A DNA stretch of 64,000 nucleotides, from assembly GCA_964397655.1 (NCBI GenBank), contig CAYNKA010000002.1, positions 372,001 to 436,000 of the forward strand, given 5' to 3'. The stretch is from CAYNKA01 sp964397655. Its GTDB lineage: Bacteria > Spirochaetota > Spirochaetia > DTKZ01. The translations under genes were made by a program, and so were the position numbers. The notes under the pieces were generated by a model, which had not been told where the DNA came from, made no database searches, and saw nothing but the letters and a program-made list of their open reading frames with translations. Positions 1 through 9,100 of the stretch are shown one piece after another. Numbering within the stretch: position 1 is the stretch's first letter; the number at the start of each line of letters is the position of its first letter.

Positions 1-13
1 TTCCTAAAGAACA

Positions 14-43
14 AGCGCCTCCACGGAAAAACCGCAAGGCGCT
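14..43. repeat. imperfect stem-loop at left edge
   Basis: A perfect 7-base inverted repeat (AGCGCCT / AGGCGCT) encloses a second small one (CGG/CCG). No T run follows, so it is not a standard terminator. It may belong to a gene that lies outside the window. Confidence 0.3.
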
Positions 44-76
44 CGACCGTTCCGCGAAACCGACTGAACTATTTCA

Positions 77-105
77 TTGACAGCTGTCGGAAAGCATGTG
101 AAAAT
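77..105 (+). promoter_or_regulatory. putative sigma-70 promoter of the TRAP operon
   Basis: A perfect TTGACA (77-82) is followed after 17 bases by GAAAAT (4 of 6 matches), preceded by TG as in an extended -10. The leader to the dctP start is about 40 bases and contains AAGGAGG at 141-147. Confidence 0.45.
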
Positions 106-153
106 CAGTTGTAACACAACATACAAGAATGTTGGAATTCAAGGAGGAACAGT

Positions 154-1212
154 ATGAAGAAAACATCGAAAATCGTCCTTCTCGTATCGGCGGTATTCTT
201 CGTCTTCGCCGTTTTAGAAGCAGCGGCCCAATCCAAGGTCACGCCCGACTACAAGATCAAATTTTCCTACACGGACTCGAGCACGTGGCCCAAAGCGGCT
301 GTCGTCCCTCAGGCCGAACACGCCTTCGCGGTCGTCTTCAAGAACATGGTCGAATCCCTCACGAACGGAAAAGTCGCCGTCGAACTGTATCCGGGAATGT
401 CGCTCGCCGACGCCAAGTCCTCGATGGAAATGTGCAAGTCCGGCACCATAGAAATGGCGACGACGACCGGCACGGTCGCCAGCCTCTATCCTGCGATCCA
501 AGTCATCAATCTGCCCTACGTGTTCAAATCCGACGAGATCGCCTGGTGGGTCTTTGACCAGAGCAAATTCTGGAAGGACCTCTCGGCCGATTTCGAAAAG
601 AAGAACGGCATGAAGATCCTCGCCATGGGCCAGAACGGAACACGGCACTTCACCAACAGCCGGCGCCCCATCCGCACCCCCGCCGACATGAAGGGCCTCA
701 AATTCCGCGTCATGCAGTCGCCGATCTACGTGACGATGGTGCAGGCCCTCGGCGCGTCCGCCACACCCCTCGCCCATGCTGAAATCTACACGTCCTGCCA
801 GACCGGCGTCGTCGACGGTCAGGAGAATCCCGTGTGGAACATCGCGGCGAACAAGTGGTACGAAGTCCAGAAATACATCACCCTCGACGGGCATACCTGG
901 AGCGAGAATATGGTCCTCATCAATTCCAAGTTCTTCAACAAGCTGCCGGCGGCCTATCAGCACGCGATAAAGATCGCCTCGTATCACGCCCAGACCGTGG
1001 ACCGAGCCTCCGAAGCCCTCGCGACCCGCGTTCTCGACTTCGACACCCTGAAGAACAGCATGGAGATCTACGCCCCGACTCCCGCCGAACTCGAGCAGTT
1101 CAAACAGGCGGCAATGCCGACGTACGACTGGCTGCGCAAGCAGGTCGGAAACAAGGTAATGGACGATTTTCTCGCGGCCGTGAAGGAAGCCGAAAGAGCC
1201 TTCGGCTACTGA
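154..1212 (+). CDS. dctP: TRAP transporter substrate-binding protein, DctP family
   Basis: This is the periplasmic solute receptor of a tripartite ATP-independent (TRAP) transporter, which delivers an organic acid, probably a carboxylate, to the membrane subunits. The 352-residue protein starts with a signal peptide (about residues 1-25, cleavage near AAA-QS). The rest has the DctP fold, including the family signature around residues 160-215. That stretch contains FRVMQSP, whose Arg185 is in the position of the ligand-carboxylate-binding arginine. The start is fixed by a strong AAGGAGG seven bases upstream. It is the first gene of a dctPQM operon, followed by the small and large membrane subunits. 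The substrate cannot be read from sequence. Confidence 0.93.
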   Translation: MKKTSKIVLLVSAVFFVFAVLEAAAQSKVTPDYKIKFSYTDSSTWPKAAVVPQAEHAFAVVFKNMVESLTNGKVAVELYPGMSLADAKSSMEMCKSGTIEMATTTGTVASLYPAIQVINLPYVFKSDEIAWWVFDQSKFWKDLSADFEKKNGMKILAMGQNGTRHFTNSRRPIRTPADMKGLKFRVMQSPIYVTMVQALGASATPLAHAEIYTSCQTGVVDGQENPVWNIAANKWYEVQKYITLDGHTWSENMVLINSKFFNKLPAAYQHAIKIASYHAQTVDRASEALATRVLDFDTLKNSMEIYAPTPAELEQFKQAAMPTYDWLRKQVGNKVMDDFLAAVKEAERAFGY

Positions 1213-1351
1213 TGCCGCCGGCCGGCACGGCCTTACCGGCCGCTTTTTCGTCGTAAACGAATGCCGGGGGTGTTTCGATGACGTCGGGTTTTCGGGACAC
1301 CCCTTTTCCTTGGTTCCGGCGTGCATCGATCACGCGAAGAAGGGGTTTTCC

Positions 1352-1849
1352 ATGGGTTTGATAAAAAAATCGAGCAACTTGCTGGAGAAGGTCGGTTCGG
1401 CGATATCCACCGCTCTTCTCATCGTCATCTTCTGTCTTGTCTTCAGCGGAGTGATCCTGCGTGTCATCGGAAACAGCTTTTCGATGTCCGAAGAATTGTC
1501 GCGCTGGGGTCTCATCAGCCTGTGCTTCATCGGAGCGAGCGTGGCTTTGAAAAGGAAACAACACGTTGGCGTCAACATGCTCATCTCCGCCCTGCCGCTC
1601 AAAATAGCGAAGACCGGCGTGGTGATCGCCTACGTCGTCGTCTTCATACTCCTGTGCTTGTCGTTCTTCTACGGCCTGACCGCGGCGATAGAAGCGAAGG
1701 ATATCACCGGAGACATCATTCCGCTGTCCATGATGTACGTCAAATTCTGCATTCCCCTGGGGATGCTCATGATGATCGTTCATTTGCTGAACGGTTTCAT
1801 CGAGCTCGTCGACGCGAAGGACGTGAAAAACGTCCTGATCGGATCATAA
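1352..1849 (+). CDS. dctQ: TRAP transporter small permease subunit, DctQ family
   Basis: This is the small four-helix membrane subunit that joins the binding protein to the large permease. The 165-residue protein has four hydrophobic segments and the typical internal sequence 'EELSRWGLISLCFIGA' before helix 2. I chose the ATG at 1352 over an in-frame TTG at 1310. GAAGGGG lies about 7 bases upstream of the ATG, and the extra residues are not DctQ-like. It sits 139 bases after dctP and 11 bases before dctM, as in a normal TRAP operon. Confidence 0.9.
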   Translation: MGLIKKSSNLLEKVGSAISTALLIVIFCLVFSGVILRVIGNSFSMSEELSRWGLISLCFIGASVALKRKQHVGVNMLISALPLKIAKTGVVIAYVVVFILLCLSFFYGLTAAIEAKDITGDIIPLSMMYVKFCIPLGMLMMIVHLLNGFIELVDAKDVKNVLIGS

Positions 1850-1860
1850 GGAAGAACGCC

Positions 1861-3144
1861 ATGATCATCGTTGCCTTCATTTTCATCGGCTCCTTGTTGA
1901 TCGGAATCCCGATAGCCTTCGTCCTCGGGGTCTCGTCCCTGTACTATTACATCTTCATTGGCCGAATCCCGCTGGACATGATAGGACAGAAGCTCTACGC
2001 CGGCTGCGACAGCTTCGTTCTCCTCGCGATTCCCTTCTTCATCATGGCGGGCGAACTCATGAACCGGGCGAAAATAACCGACGCTCTCATCGAATTCTCC
2101 AAGATCCTCGTGGGGAAGATCCCGGGGTCCCTCGCCCAGGTCAACATCGTGGCGAGCGTATTTTTCGCCGGCATAACCGGATCCGGCGTCGCCGACACCG
2201 CGGCCCTCGGATCGGTCCTGATACCCGCGATGGAGAAGGAGGGGTATTCGGTCGAGTACGCGGCCGGTGTCACGGTCGCGTCCTCGGTGATAGGGCCGAT
2301 AATACCCCCGAGCATCGTCATGGTTATCTACAGCATGACGACCGGCGAATCCGTCGGCGCGCTCTTCGCCGCCGGCTTCATTCCCGGCCTGGCCGTCGCC
2401 ATCGCGCTGATGGCCCTCGCCCTCTACTTCGCGGTCCGGGACAACCACCCCCGCAGAACGGAAAAGCTCGCGTTCCGGGAGACGGTGACGACGATCCGCA
2501 AGTCGATCGTGGCCCTTCTCTGCCCCGTCGTGCTGGTCGGCGGTATTTTCTCCGGGCGCTTCACCCCCACCGAAGCTGCATCGATCGCCTGTTTTTACGC
2601 GATGTTCGCCGGCGTGGTCCTCCTCCGGACCCTCACGATGAAGGACATCCTCGCCAGCTTCGCGAAGGCGGCCGTCTCCTCTTCGGTGATCCTCATCATC
2701 ATTTCCATGGCGGCATTGTTCGCTCAGGTCATGGCCTTGGAACGGGTTCCCACGACGATAGCCAATTTCATCCTCAGCCTGACCGCGAACAAATACGTCT
2801 TCCTCCTCTTGGTCAACGTCTTTCTGCTGTTCATGGGCATGATCATGGAAACCGGGGCGAGCGTCATCCTCATCGCTCCCATCCTCCTGCCGGTCGCCCT
2901 GAAGCTCGGGATCCATCCGCTCCATTTCGCCCTCGTCATGCTCGTGAACCTCAACATCGGTCTGAGCACGCCGCCGGTAGGCGTCTGCCTCTTCACGGCG
3001 GCCCCGATCGCGGGAATAAGCCTCGAGCGGATTTCGCGCGGCGCTCTCCCCTTCCTCGCCGCGGACATCGTCGCCCTCCTCTTCATCACCTACATCCCGG
3101 AGCTTGTTCTGTTCGTGCCCAGGCTCGCGGGCTTCATTCAGTGA
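1861..3144 (+). CDS. dctM: TRAP transporter large permease subunit, DctM family
   Basis: This is the sodium-coupled translocating subunit of the TRAP transporter. The 427-residue protein is hydrophobic throughout (about 12 helices). It carries family stretches such as 'AIPFFIMAGELM', 'FAGITGSGVADTAALGS' and 'IIPPSIVMVIYS' in the first half and a repeat of this architecture ('LNIGLSTPPVGVCLF') in the second. The start is the ATG 11 bases after dctQ, preceded by AAGGAAG. The same frame is open upstream but overlaps dctQ and has no matching sequence there. A rho-independent terminator follows. Confidence 0.94.
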   Translation: MIIVAFIFIGSLLIGIPIAFVLGVSSLYYYIFIGRIPLDMIGQKLYAGCDSFVLLAIPFFIMAGELMNRAKITDALIEFSKILVGKIPGSLAQVNIVASVFFAGITGSGVADTAALGSVLIPAMEKEGYSVEYAAGVTVASSVIGPIIPPSIVMVIYSMTTGESVGALFAAGFIPGLAVAIALMALALYFAVRDNHPRRTEKLAFRETVTTIRKSIVALLCPVVLVGGIFSGRFTPTEAASIACFYAMFAGVVLLRTLTMKDILASFAKAAVSSSVILIIISMAALFAQVMALERVPTTIANFILSLTANKYVFLLLVNVFLLFMGMIMETGASVILIAPILLPVALKLGIHPLHFALVMLVNLNIGLSTPPVGVCLFTAAPIAGISLERISRGALPFLAADIVALLFITYIPELVLFVPRLAGFIQ

Positions 3145-3157
3145 CCGCAGATAATTG

Positions 3158-3190
3158 AAGGGGGGTCGCGGCCCCCCCCTTCTTCTTCCT
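3158..3190 (+). terminator. rho-independent terminator of dctPQM
   Basis: The stem is AAGGGGGG / CCCCCCTT around a GC-rich loop, followed by a T-rich tail (TTCTTCTTCC). It lies 14 bases after the dctM stop codon. Confidence 0.75.
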
Positions 3191-3411
3191 GTCCTCGCTT
3201 TCTGCCTTTTCTCCTGCGCATACCTGTACAACGCGCCCCGGGCGCGGGCGACGACACGTCCCGCACGATAACCTACGACGCGAACGGGAACGCCCTCGTC
3301 TTCGCGGCGGGAACTCAAAAGCGGGAACACCGAGGTCAAGTACGGGATCGAGGCCGTCACGTTTCCCGGGAGGCTCGAAGCGGGGGAACGAATCCTCGCG
3401 TATCGAAGGGC
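3184..3411 (+). pseudogene. possible remnant of a small lipoprotein gene
   Basis: No open frame spans this stretch, but three pieces in different frames look protein-like. The first is a hydrophobic leader ending in LFSC-A (a lipobox-like end) at about 3187-3225. The second reads 'DDTSRTITYDANGNALVF' from 3250. The third reads 'GNTEVKYGIEAVTFPGRL' from about 3323. Together they would fit a short secreted protein broken by two frameshifts, with no start codon left. It could also be chance in high-G+C DNA; low confidence. Confidence 0.27.
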
Positions 3412-5115
3412 ATGCAGACACCGCCCTGCGATCCCGGAGAACGCGAATCGAAGCAGGATCCCCTCCTCGAAAAGGCAAAGGCGATCTTCGGGGTGAGCTA
3501 CCTCTTTCCCTACCAGAGGCTCGCGATCCACAACATCCTCTCCGGCCTGGGGATCTACGGGGGAGCCGAGGCGGAGGCCGCTCCGGGCGACCAGCTCGTC
3601 ATCCTCCCCACGGGCGCGGGTAAGTCCCTCTGCTTCCAGCTTCCCGCCGCCCTCATTCCCGGCCCCACCCTGGTCATCTACCCCCTCCTCTCCCTCATGG
3701 CCGACCAGGAAAGGAGGCTCGCCGCGGCGGGCATTTCCAACCGCATCCTCCGAGGCGGTCAGAGTAGGGAGGAACGCTCAGAGATCTGGCGGGACCTCGG
3801 CGACGGCAGGGTGAAATTCCTCATCGCGAACCCCGAAGTCGCAGCCGGCGCCGGGGTGAGGGAGAGGCTCAAGGCCCTCGGCGTCCTCCACCTCGTGATC
3901 GACGAGGCTCACTGCGTCGCCGAATGGGGCGAGACCTTCCGTCCCGCCTACCTCGCACTCGGCGGGCTCCGTCGGGAACTCGGGGTCCGCGTCACCACGG
4001 CCTTCACGGCGACCGCCTCGCCCGCCGTCCTCGACCGCATCGTCCTCCACCTCTTCGAAGGAAAACGCCCCCACCTCATCGCGGGCAACCCAGACCGGCC
4101 GAACATCCGCTACCGGGTCGTTCCGGTCCTGTCCAAGGCACAGGCCCTCGTCCGGCTCCTCTGCCGGGAAGGGCCGGAGGCCGCGGCTTCACCGGGCGGT
4201 TTTCCGCCGGACGCTCCGGCGCAGGAGGCGGCCGCCGGGGAGGGCGAAGCTCAGACTACGGCCGTCCGGCGGGACGATCCTTCACGCGGGGAGAGCCTCG
4301 AGCGGCCGGCGGTCGTCTTCTGCGCCACTCGGGGAGGGGCGGAAGAGACGGCCCGGCTCCTCAGGAGGCGCCTCGGCGAGAAGGAAATCTTCTTCTACCA
4401 CGCGGGCCTCGAGCGGGCCGAGAAGAAGGCGGTCGAAGACTGGTTCATGAAATCGAACGACGGGATCCTGGCCGCAACCTGCGCCTACGGGATGGGAGTG
4501 GACAAGGCGAACGTGCGAACCGTGATCCACCGCGACGTGCCGGGGAGCGTGGAGGCCTATCTCCAGGAGTCGGGCCGTGCGGGCAGGGACGGCAAGGCCT
4601 CGCAGGCGGTACTCCTCGTGTCGAGCGAGGACGAGAAGAAGCGGGCGAGATGCGCGTCGGCGTACGAGGCCTCGCGCTTCGGCTCGCTCCTGGACTACGC
4701 CGGGGCGGACTCATGCAGGAGGCGGAAGCTCATCGCCCTGCTGGGGGGCGAGGCGGACGACTGTTCGGGCTGCGACGTCTGCGACGGGACGAGGATCGAA
4801 AGGCCCTGGGGAGAGGAACTCGTCCTCGATTTCGTAGCGAGGAACCGGAGGAGGTTCGGCCGGGAGGAGGCAGCCCTCGTGCTCGCGGGCGCGAGGAACG
4901 CGAAGACCGCCGGCGCGCTCCGGGACGTTCCGGCCTTCGGCGGGCTCCGGGGCTGGTCGACCGAAGAGGTCGCGGAAGCGCTGGACGACCTTCTGGAGAA
5001 GCGCAGCCTCCGGCGCTGCGGCAGGTTTCCGTGGAAGTACGCGCTCACGCTGCCGCGAAGGAAAAACGGACGGGGAGGGCTCTTCCGATCTATGATTTCT
5101 CGGCCGAGTCCTTGA
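3412..5115 (+). CDS. recQ: RecQ-family ATP-dependent DNA helicase
   Basis: This is a 3'-5' superfamily 2 DNA helicase of the RecQ type, acting in recombination and repair. The 567-residue protein has Walker A 'PTGAGKS' (Lys71), DEAH box 'DEAHC' (Asp164), 'TATASP' motif III, and motif VI 'QESGRAGRDG'. A cysteine cluster (C435 and C452-C458 region, 'CSGCDVC') forms the RecQ zinc-binding subdomain. The winged-helix end is short and there is no HRDC domain. Residues about 255-285 form a low-complexity Ala/Glu-rich insertion between the helicase lobes. The ribosome site is weak (AAGG), so the exact start is uncertain. The 3' end overlaps the convergent neighbour by 26 bases. Confidence 0.88.
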   Translation: MQTPPCDPGERESKQDPLLEKAKAIFGVSYLFPYQRLAIHNILSGLGIYGGAEAEAAPGDQLVILPTGAGKSLCFQLPAALIPGPTLVIYPLLSLMADQERRLAAAGISNRILRGGQSREERSEIWRDLGDGRVKFLIANPEVAAGAGVRERLKALGVLHLVIDEAHCVAEWGETFRPAYLALGGLRRELGVRVTTAFTATASPAVLDRIVLHLFEGKRPHLIAGNPDRPNIRYRVVPVLSKAQALVRLLCREGPEAAASPGGFPPDAPAQEAAAGEGEAQTTAVRRDDPSRGESLERPAVVFCATRGGAEETARLLRRRLGEKEIFFYHAGLERAEKKAVEDWFMKSNDGILAATCAYGMGVDKANVRTVIHRDVPGSVEAYLQESGRAGRDGKASQAVLLVSSEDEKKRARCASAYEASRFGSLLDYAGADSCRRRKLIALLGGEADDCSGCDVCDGTRIERPWGEELVLDFVARNRRRFGREEAALVLAGARNAKTAGALRDVPAFGGLRGWSTEEVAEALDDLLEKRSLRRCGRFPWKYALTLPRRKNGRGGLFRSMISRPSP

Positions 5116-5947
5116 TCGAGGATTCGAATTCGGGGAAGTGCTTCCTGGCGCAGTCCGGGCAGATGCCGTGGCTGAATTCCGCGTCGGAACGCCTGCTGAT
5201 GTAGGATTCCATGTTCTGCCACGCTCCGGCGTCGTCGCGTATCCTCTTGCAGTACGAGCAGATGGGAAGGAGACCCTCGAGCCGTTCGACGCGGTGTTCG
5301 CTCTCCTCGGCGCGGAGCCTCATCCTGTCCACGATCATGACCACCATGCCGAGGGCGGCCAGGATCTGGAACCCGACGAGGAAACCGTAGGCGACGTGGA
5401 CCGCCGAAGTACCCGGTGCAAGCCTGACCACGGAGAACGTCATGACGTACACTCCCCAGACGATGAGGCTCCATCCCGCAAGCCTGCGGCCCGCGAGGGT
5501 TTTTACGGAAACGCGCACGAGGATCATGTGTCCCGCCCAGACGAACAGGATGCCCCGGATCGCCTTGAGCAGAAAGGAGGCGGCGAAGGTGTGGGTGCCG
5601 ATCAAGGCCAGCGATCCCAGCCATACGACGGTCCAGACGGCGAGAGCCGCGACGTTCCAGCGCCGGAATTCGCAGCCCGTGAACCGGTAGGCGCCGCCCA
5701 CCAGCGCGAAGAAACCCAGGACGTGCATCACCTCCCCGATGAGGAAGAATCGGAGAGGCTCGAGCGGGATCAATCCGGACCAGAACAGGAATCCGGCGCC
5801 GTTCAGGAAAAAGCACGCGGACCAGAATCCGGGACCGGCTTCGCCTCCTGCGGCCTTGCGGAAAAAGAGAAAGCCGAAACCGATGCATGCGAAAATCGCG
5901 GCGAACCCGAGATACGCGTCGGTCAAAGAATTGAAGAAGACGGTCAT
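5090..5947 (-). CDS. seven-helix membrane protein with C-terminal Cys4 signalling domain
   Basis: The first 200 or so residues of this 285-residue protein form about seven hydrophobic segments, like a 7TM or MASE-type sensor input. A short coiled stretch follows. The last 55 residues hold a domain often found at the ends of PAS proteins and histidine kinases, with 'LPICSYCKRIRDD', 'SYISRRSDAEFSHGICPDC' and four cysteines likely to bind a metal. No kinase, GGDEF or HD output is attached. I chose the ATG at 5947, where the first hydrophobic segment begins; the frame stays open to 6085 but that part is charged and overlaps the lhr promoter. Function unknown; probably membrane sensing. Confidence 0.7.
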   Translation of the reverse strand: MTVFFNSLTDAYLGFAAIFACIGFGFLFFRKAAGGEAGPGFWSACFFLNGAGFLFWSGLIPLEPLRFFLIGEVMHVLGFFALVGGAYRFTGCEFRRWNVAALAVWTVVWLGSLALIGTHTFAASFLLKAIRGILFVWAGHMILVRVSVKTLAGRRLAGWSLIVWGVYVMTFSVVRLAPGTSAVHVAYGFLVGFQILAALGMVVMIVDRMRLRAEESEHRVERLEGLLPICSYCKRIRDDAGAWQNMESYISRRSDAEFSHGICPDCARKHFPEFESSIKDSAEKS

Positions 5948-6143
5948 ACCTTGTACAAAGATCCTTTCATCGGTGAAATGCCCTGAAGCGGATTGACTGA
6001 GGATTGCTTGCTCGGACGCGGAAGGATACACCAATCGCGGCCGCTGTTCAAGTGCCCCAGCCCTGCCATTGCCCCCCCCTGCCATCCAGCCCTACCCTAC
6101 CTTCCCGTCCGTCGGGACCCGATCGAAGCGTCGTCCTTCGACG

Positions 6144-6172
6144 TTGAACGGCGCATCGAAGTGTGCGACAAT
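6144..6172 (+). promoter_or_regulatory. promoter of lhr, leaderless type
   Basis: TTGAAC, a 17-base spacer and GACAAT. The -10 ends 7 bases before the ATG at 6180, so transcription should begin at or next to the start codon. No ribosome-binding site is present. Confidence 0.55.
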
Positions 6173-6179
6173 CCTTTTC

Positions 6180-9100
6180 ATGCAGGGACTCGAGATTTTC
6201 CATCCCCTCGTCGCCGAATGGTTCGCGGCGAGGTACGGTTCTCCCACGAGGGCCCAGGAGGCGGCATGGCCGAAAATCGCGAGCGGCGAGAACGTCCTCG
6301 TCACCGCCCCGACCGGTACCGGGAAGACCCTCGCGGCCTTCCTCTGGGCCCTGGACCGCATGATACGGGGCGATGACGGCTGGGAACGCGGAGCCGTCCG
6401 GCTCCTCTACGTATCCCCGCTCAAGGCCCTCAATACCGACATAAGGGAGAACCTCACGGGGCCTCTCGGTGAACTCGAGAAGCTGTTCTCCTCCCGCGGG
6501 CTCGGATTTCCCCGTCTCGTCGCGGCGACGCGGAGCGGCGACACGCCCCAGGAGGAGAGGCGGAGGATGCTGAAACGCCCTCCCGAGATCCTCATCACCA
6601 CGCCCGAGAGCCTCGCCATCCTTCTCCTCTCTCCCGCGGGGAGGGAGATGTTCGGAGGCCTCCGCTGCGTCATCCTCGACGAGATCCATGCCCTGCTCCC
6701 GGAGAAACGCGGCACCCTGCTCGCCGCGGGGCTGGAGCACCTCACCCTCGTCGCCGGGGAGTTCCAGCGGATAGCGCTTTCCGCCACCCTCGCCGATCCC
6801 CGCGAGGCAGCGGCCTTCGTGGGAGGGTTCGTCCGGCGGGGTGAGGCCTACGAGCCCCGACCCGTGGCGGTCGCGGAGGCGGCGAGCCCGAAGCGGATCG
6901 AGCTCTCCCTGGATTACCTTCCGCCCGGCGACCGGAGGGAAGGCGACACGCCCTGGGAGGCGGTTGCCGACAGGCTCAGGGAGATCGTGCTCGCGCACCG
7001 CTCGACCCTCGTCTTCGTGAACAACAGGAGATCCGCGGAACGCCTCGCCCACCTCGTCAACCGCGACGGAGCGGAGCCCCTCGTCTATGCGCACCACGGC
7101 TCGCTCTCCCGGGAGATTCGCGCGGAGGTGGAGTCGAGGCTGAGGAGAGGCAGGCTCCGGGGCATCGTCGCGACGAGTTCCCTGGAGCTCGGCATCGACG
7201 TCGGGGAACTCGATCAGGTCGTGCTCGTCGAGACTCCGTTTTCCGTCTCCTCCGCGGTGCAGAGGATCGGAAGGGCGGGCCACCGTGTCGGAGAGACGAG
7301 CAGGGGGATTTTCCTCCCGCTCCACGGCGCCGACCTCGCCGCGGCTGCCTCCATGGCGCCCCTCGTCCTCGCCCGTGACATCGAGCCGGTCAGGATCCCC
7401 CGGAATCCACTCGACATCCTCGTCCAGGTCGTCCTTTCCCTCGCCACGGACCGTGTCTGGAGGAAGGACGAGCTCTACGCGTTCATCCTCCGCATCGCCC
7501 CGTATCGGGATCTCCCCCGGCCAGCCTTCGAGCGGGTCCTGGACATGCTCGCGGGCCGCTACGCCTCGACGCGGGTCCAGGAGCTTTCCCCGAGGATAGC
7601 CCTCGACGAGAAGGAGGGAACGGTCAGGGCCCTTCCGGGCGCGAGGCTCGCCCTCTACGCCAAGGGCGGGGCCATCCCCGAGCGGGGATACTTCAAGGTC
7701 AAGGTCGCGGATTCCGGGGCCGTGCTCGGCGAGGTGGACGAGGAGTTCGTCTGGGAGAGGAGGATCGGGGACCGGTTCCATTTCGGAAGCAGGGGCTGGA
7801 AGATCACGGGCATGGACAGCCAGGCGGTGGAGGTCGTCCCTTGGTCGGGTCCGGAGAACATCTTCGTCTTCTACAAGGGCGACGCGAATCCGTCCTTCTT
7901 CCATTTCGCGGAACGAAGAGCGTTCTTCCTCGAACGGCTCGACGCCGAGGTCGGGAGCCAGACCGCAGAGGGCGGGATCGCCGCGATGCCGGGTACGACG
8001 AAGGAGGCGGCCTCGGCGCTCGCGGCCTATCTCCGCTCCCAGAAGGAGGCCACGGGAACCGGACTTCCTCACCGTCACCGCGTGCTCGTCGAGAGGACGA
8101 CGGCGCCCGGGGCGGGGGAAGACCTCGGCGAAATCGTGCTGCACGCGCCCTTCGGCGGAGCCGTAAACCTGCCGCTCGCGCTCGCGATCAAGGCCCTGCT
8201 CCGCGAGGCAGGATTCGAGGCCGAAGTCTTCGCCGACGACTCGACGGCGGTCTTCCTCCTCCCCGGCGCCCGTGCGAAGGACGCCGACCTCGGAGGCCTG
8301 CTCCGGAAGCTCGCCACGCGCGACGTCCGGAGGCTCGTCATGTCCGAGCTCCCCGCTTCCGGGTTCTTCGGGGCGAGGTTCAGGGAGAACGCCGGCAGGG
8401 CCCTCCTCCTCCCGGACGCGGGCTTCGGCAGGAGGATTCCGCTCTGGCTCCTCAGGCTGAAGTCGAAGAAACTCCTCGATGCCGTCAGGGGCATGGAGGA
8501 TTTTCCGGTCGCGGCCGAAACGTTCAGGCAGTGCATGGAGGACCTCTTCGACCTGCCGAACCTCGCCCTCGTGCTCGCCGAGATCGCGGAGGGGACCGTC
8601 TCGGTCGACGAATGCGTGACGCCGCGTCCTTCGCCCTTCGCGCGGGGGGTGCTCTGGAAGTCGGTGAACGTCCTCATGTACGAGGACGACGCTCCCGCCT
8701 CATCGGGAAGGACCGGCGCCGAAGGGCTCGCGGGGCTCCTCCTCGACCCCTACGACCGTCCCGAGGCCCGACCCGAGGACGCGCGGGACTTCGCCTCGCG
8801 CCTCGCCCGTACCGCCCCCGGTTACGCTCCCCAGTCCGCGGAGGAGCTCGTTTCCTGGACGCGGGACCGGGTTCTCGTGTCAGCGGACGAGTGGGAAGCG
8901 CTCGCCGCCCGCGTGCGCGAGGACGGGAATTCATTCCTCGACGACGAGGAGGGAGCCTCCTACGTGGCCGCGAGGGTCTTCGCCCTCCGCCTCCCCGGCG
9001 CCGCGATCGACGCGTGGGCTACGATTCCGGCACTCGCGCTCCTCCGGAGGACCTTCCGCATCGAAGCGGGCCTTCCCCCGGAGCTCGGGGCCCGCCTCGC

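Noticed and set aside
3271..3288. A 'TYDANGN' string resembling Rhs/YD repeats
   Set aside because: One isolated copy in a short broken frame; no Rhs repeat array or toxin gene nearby.
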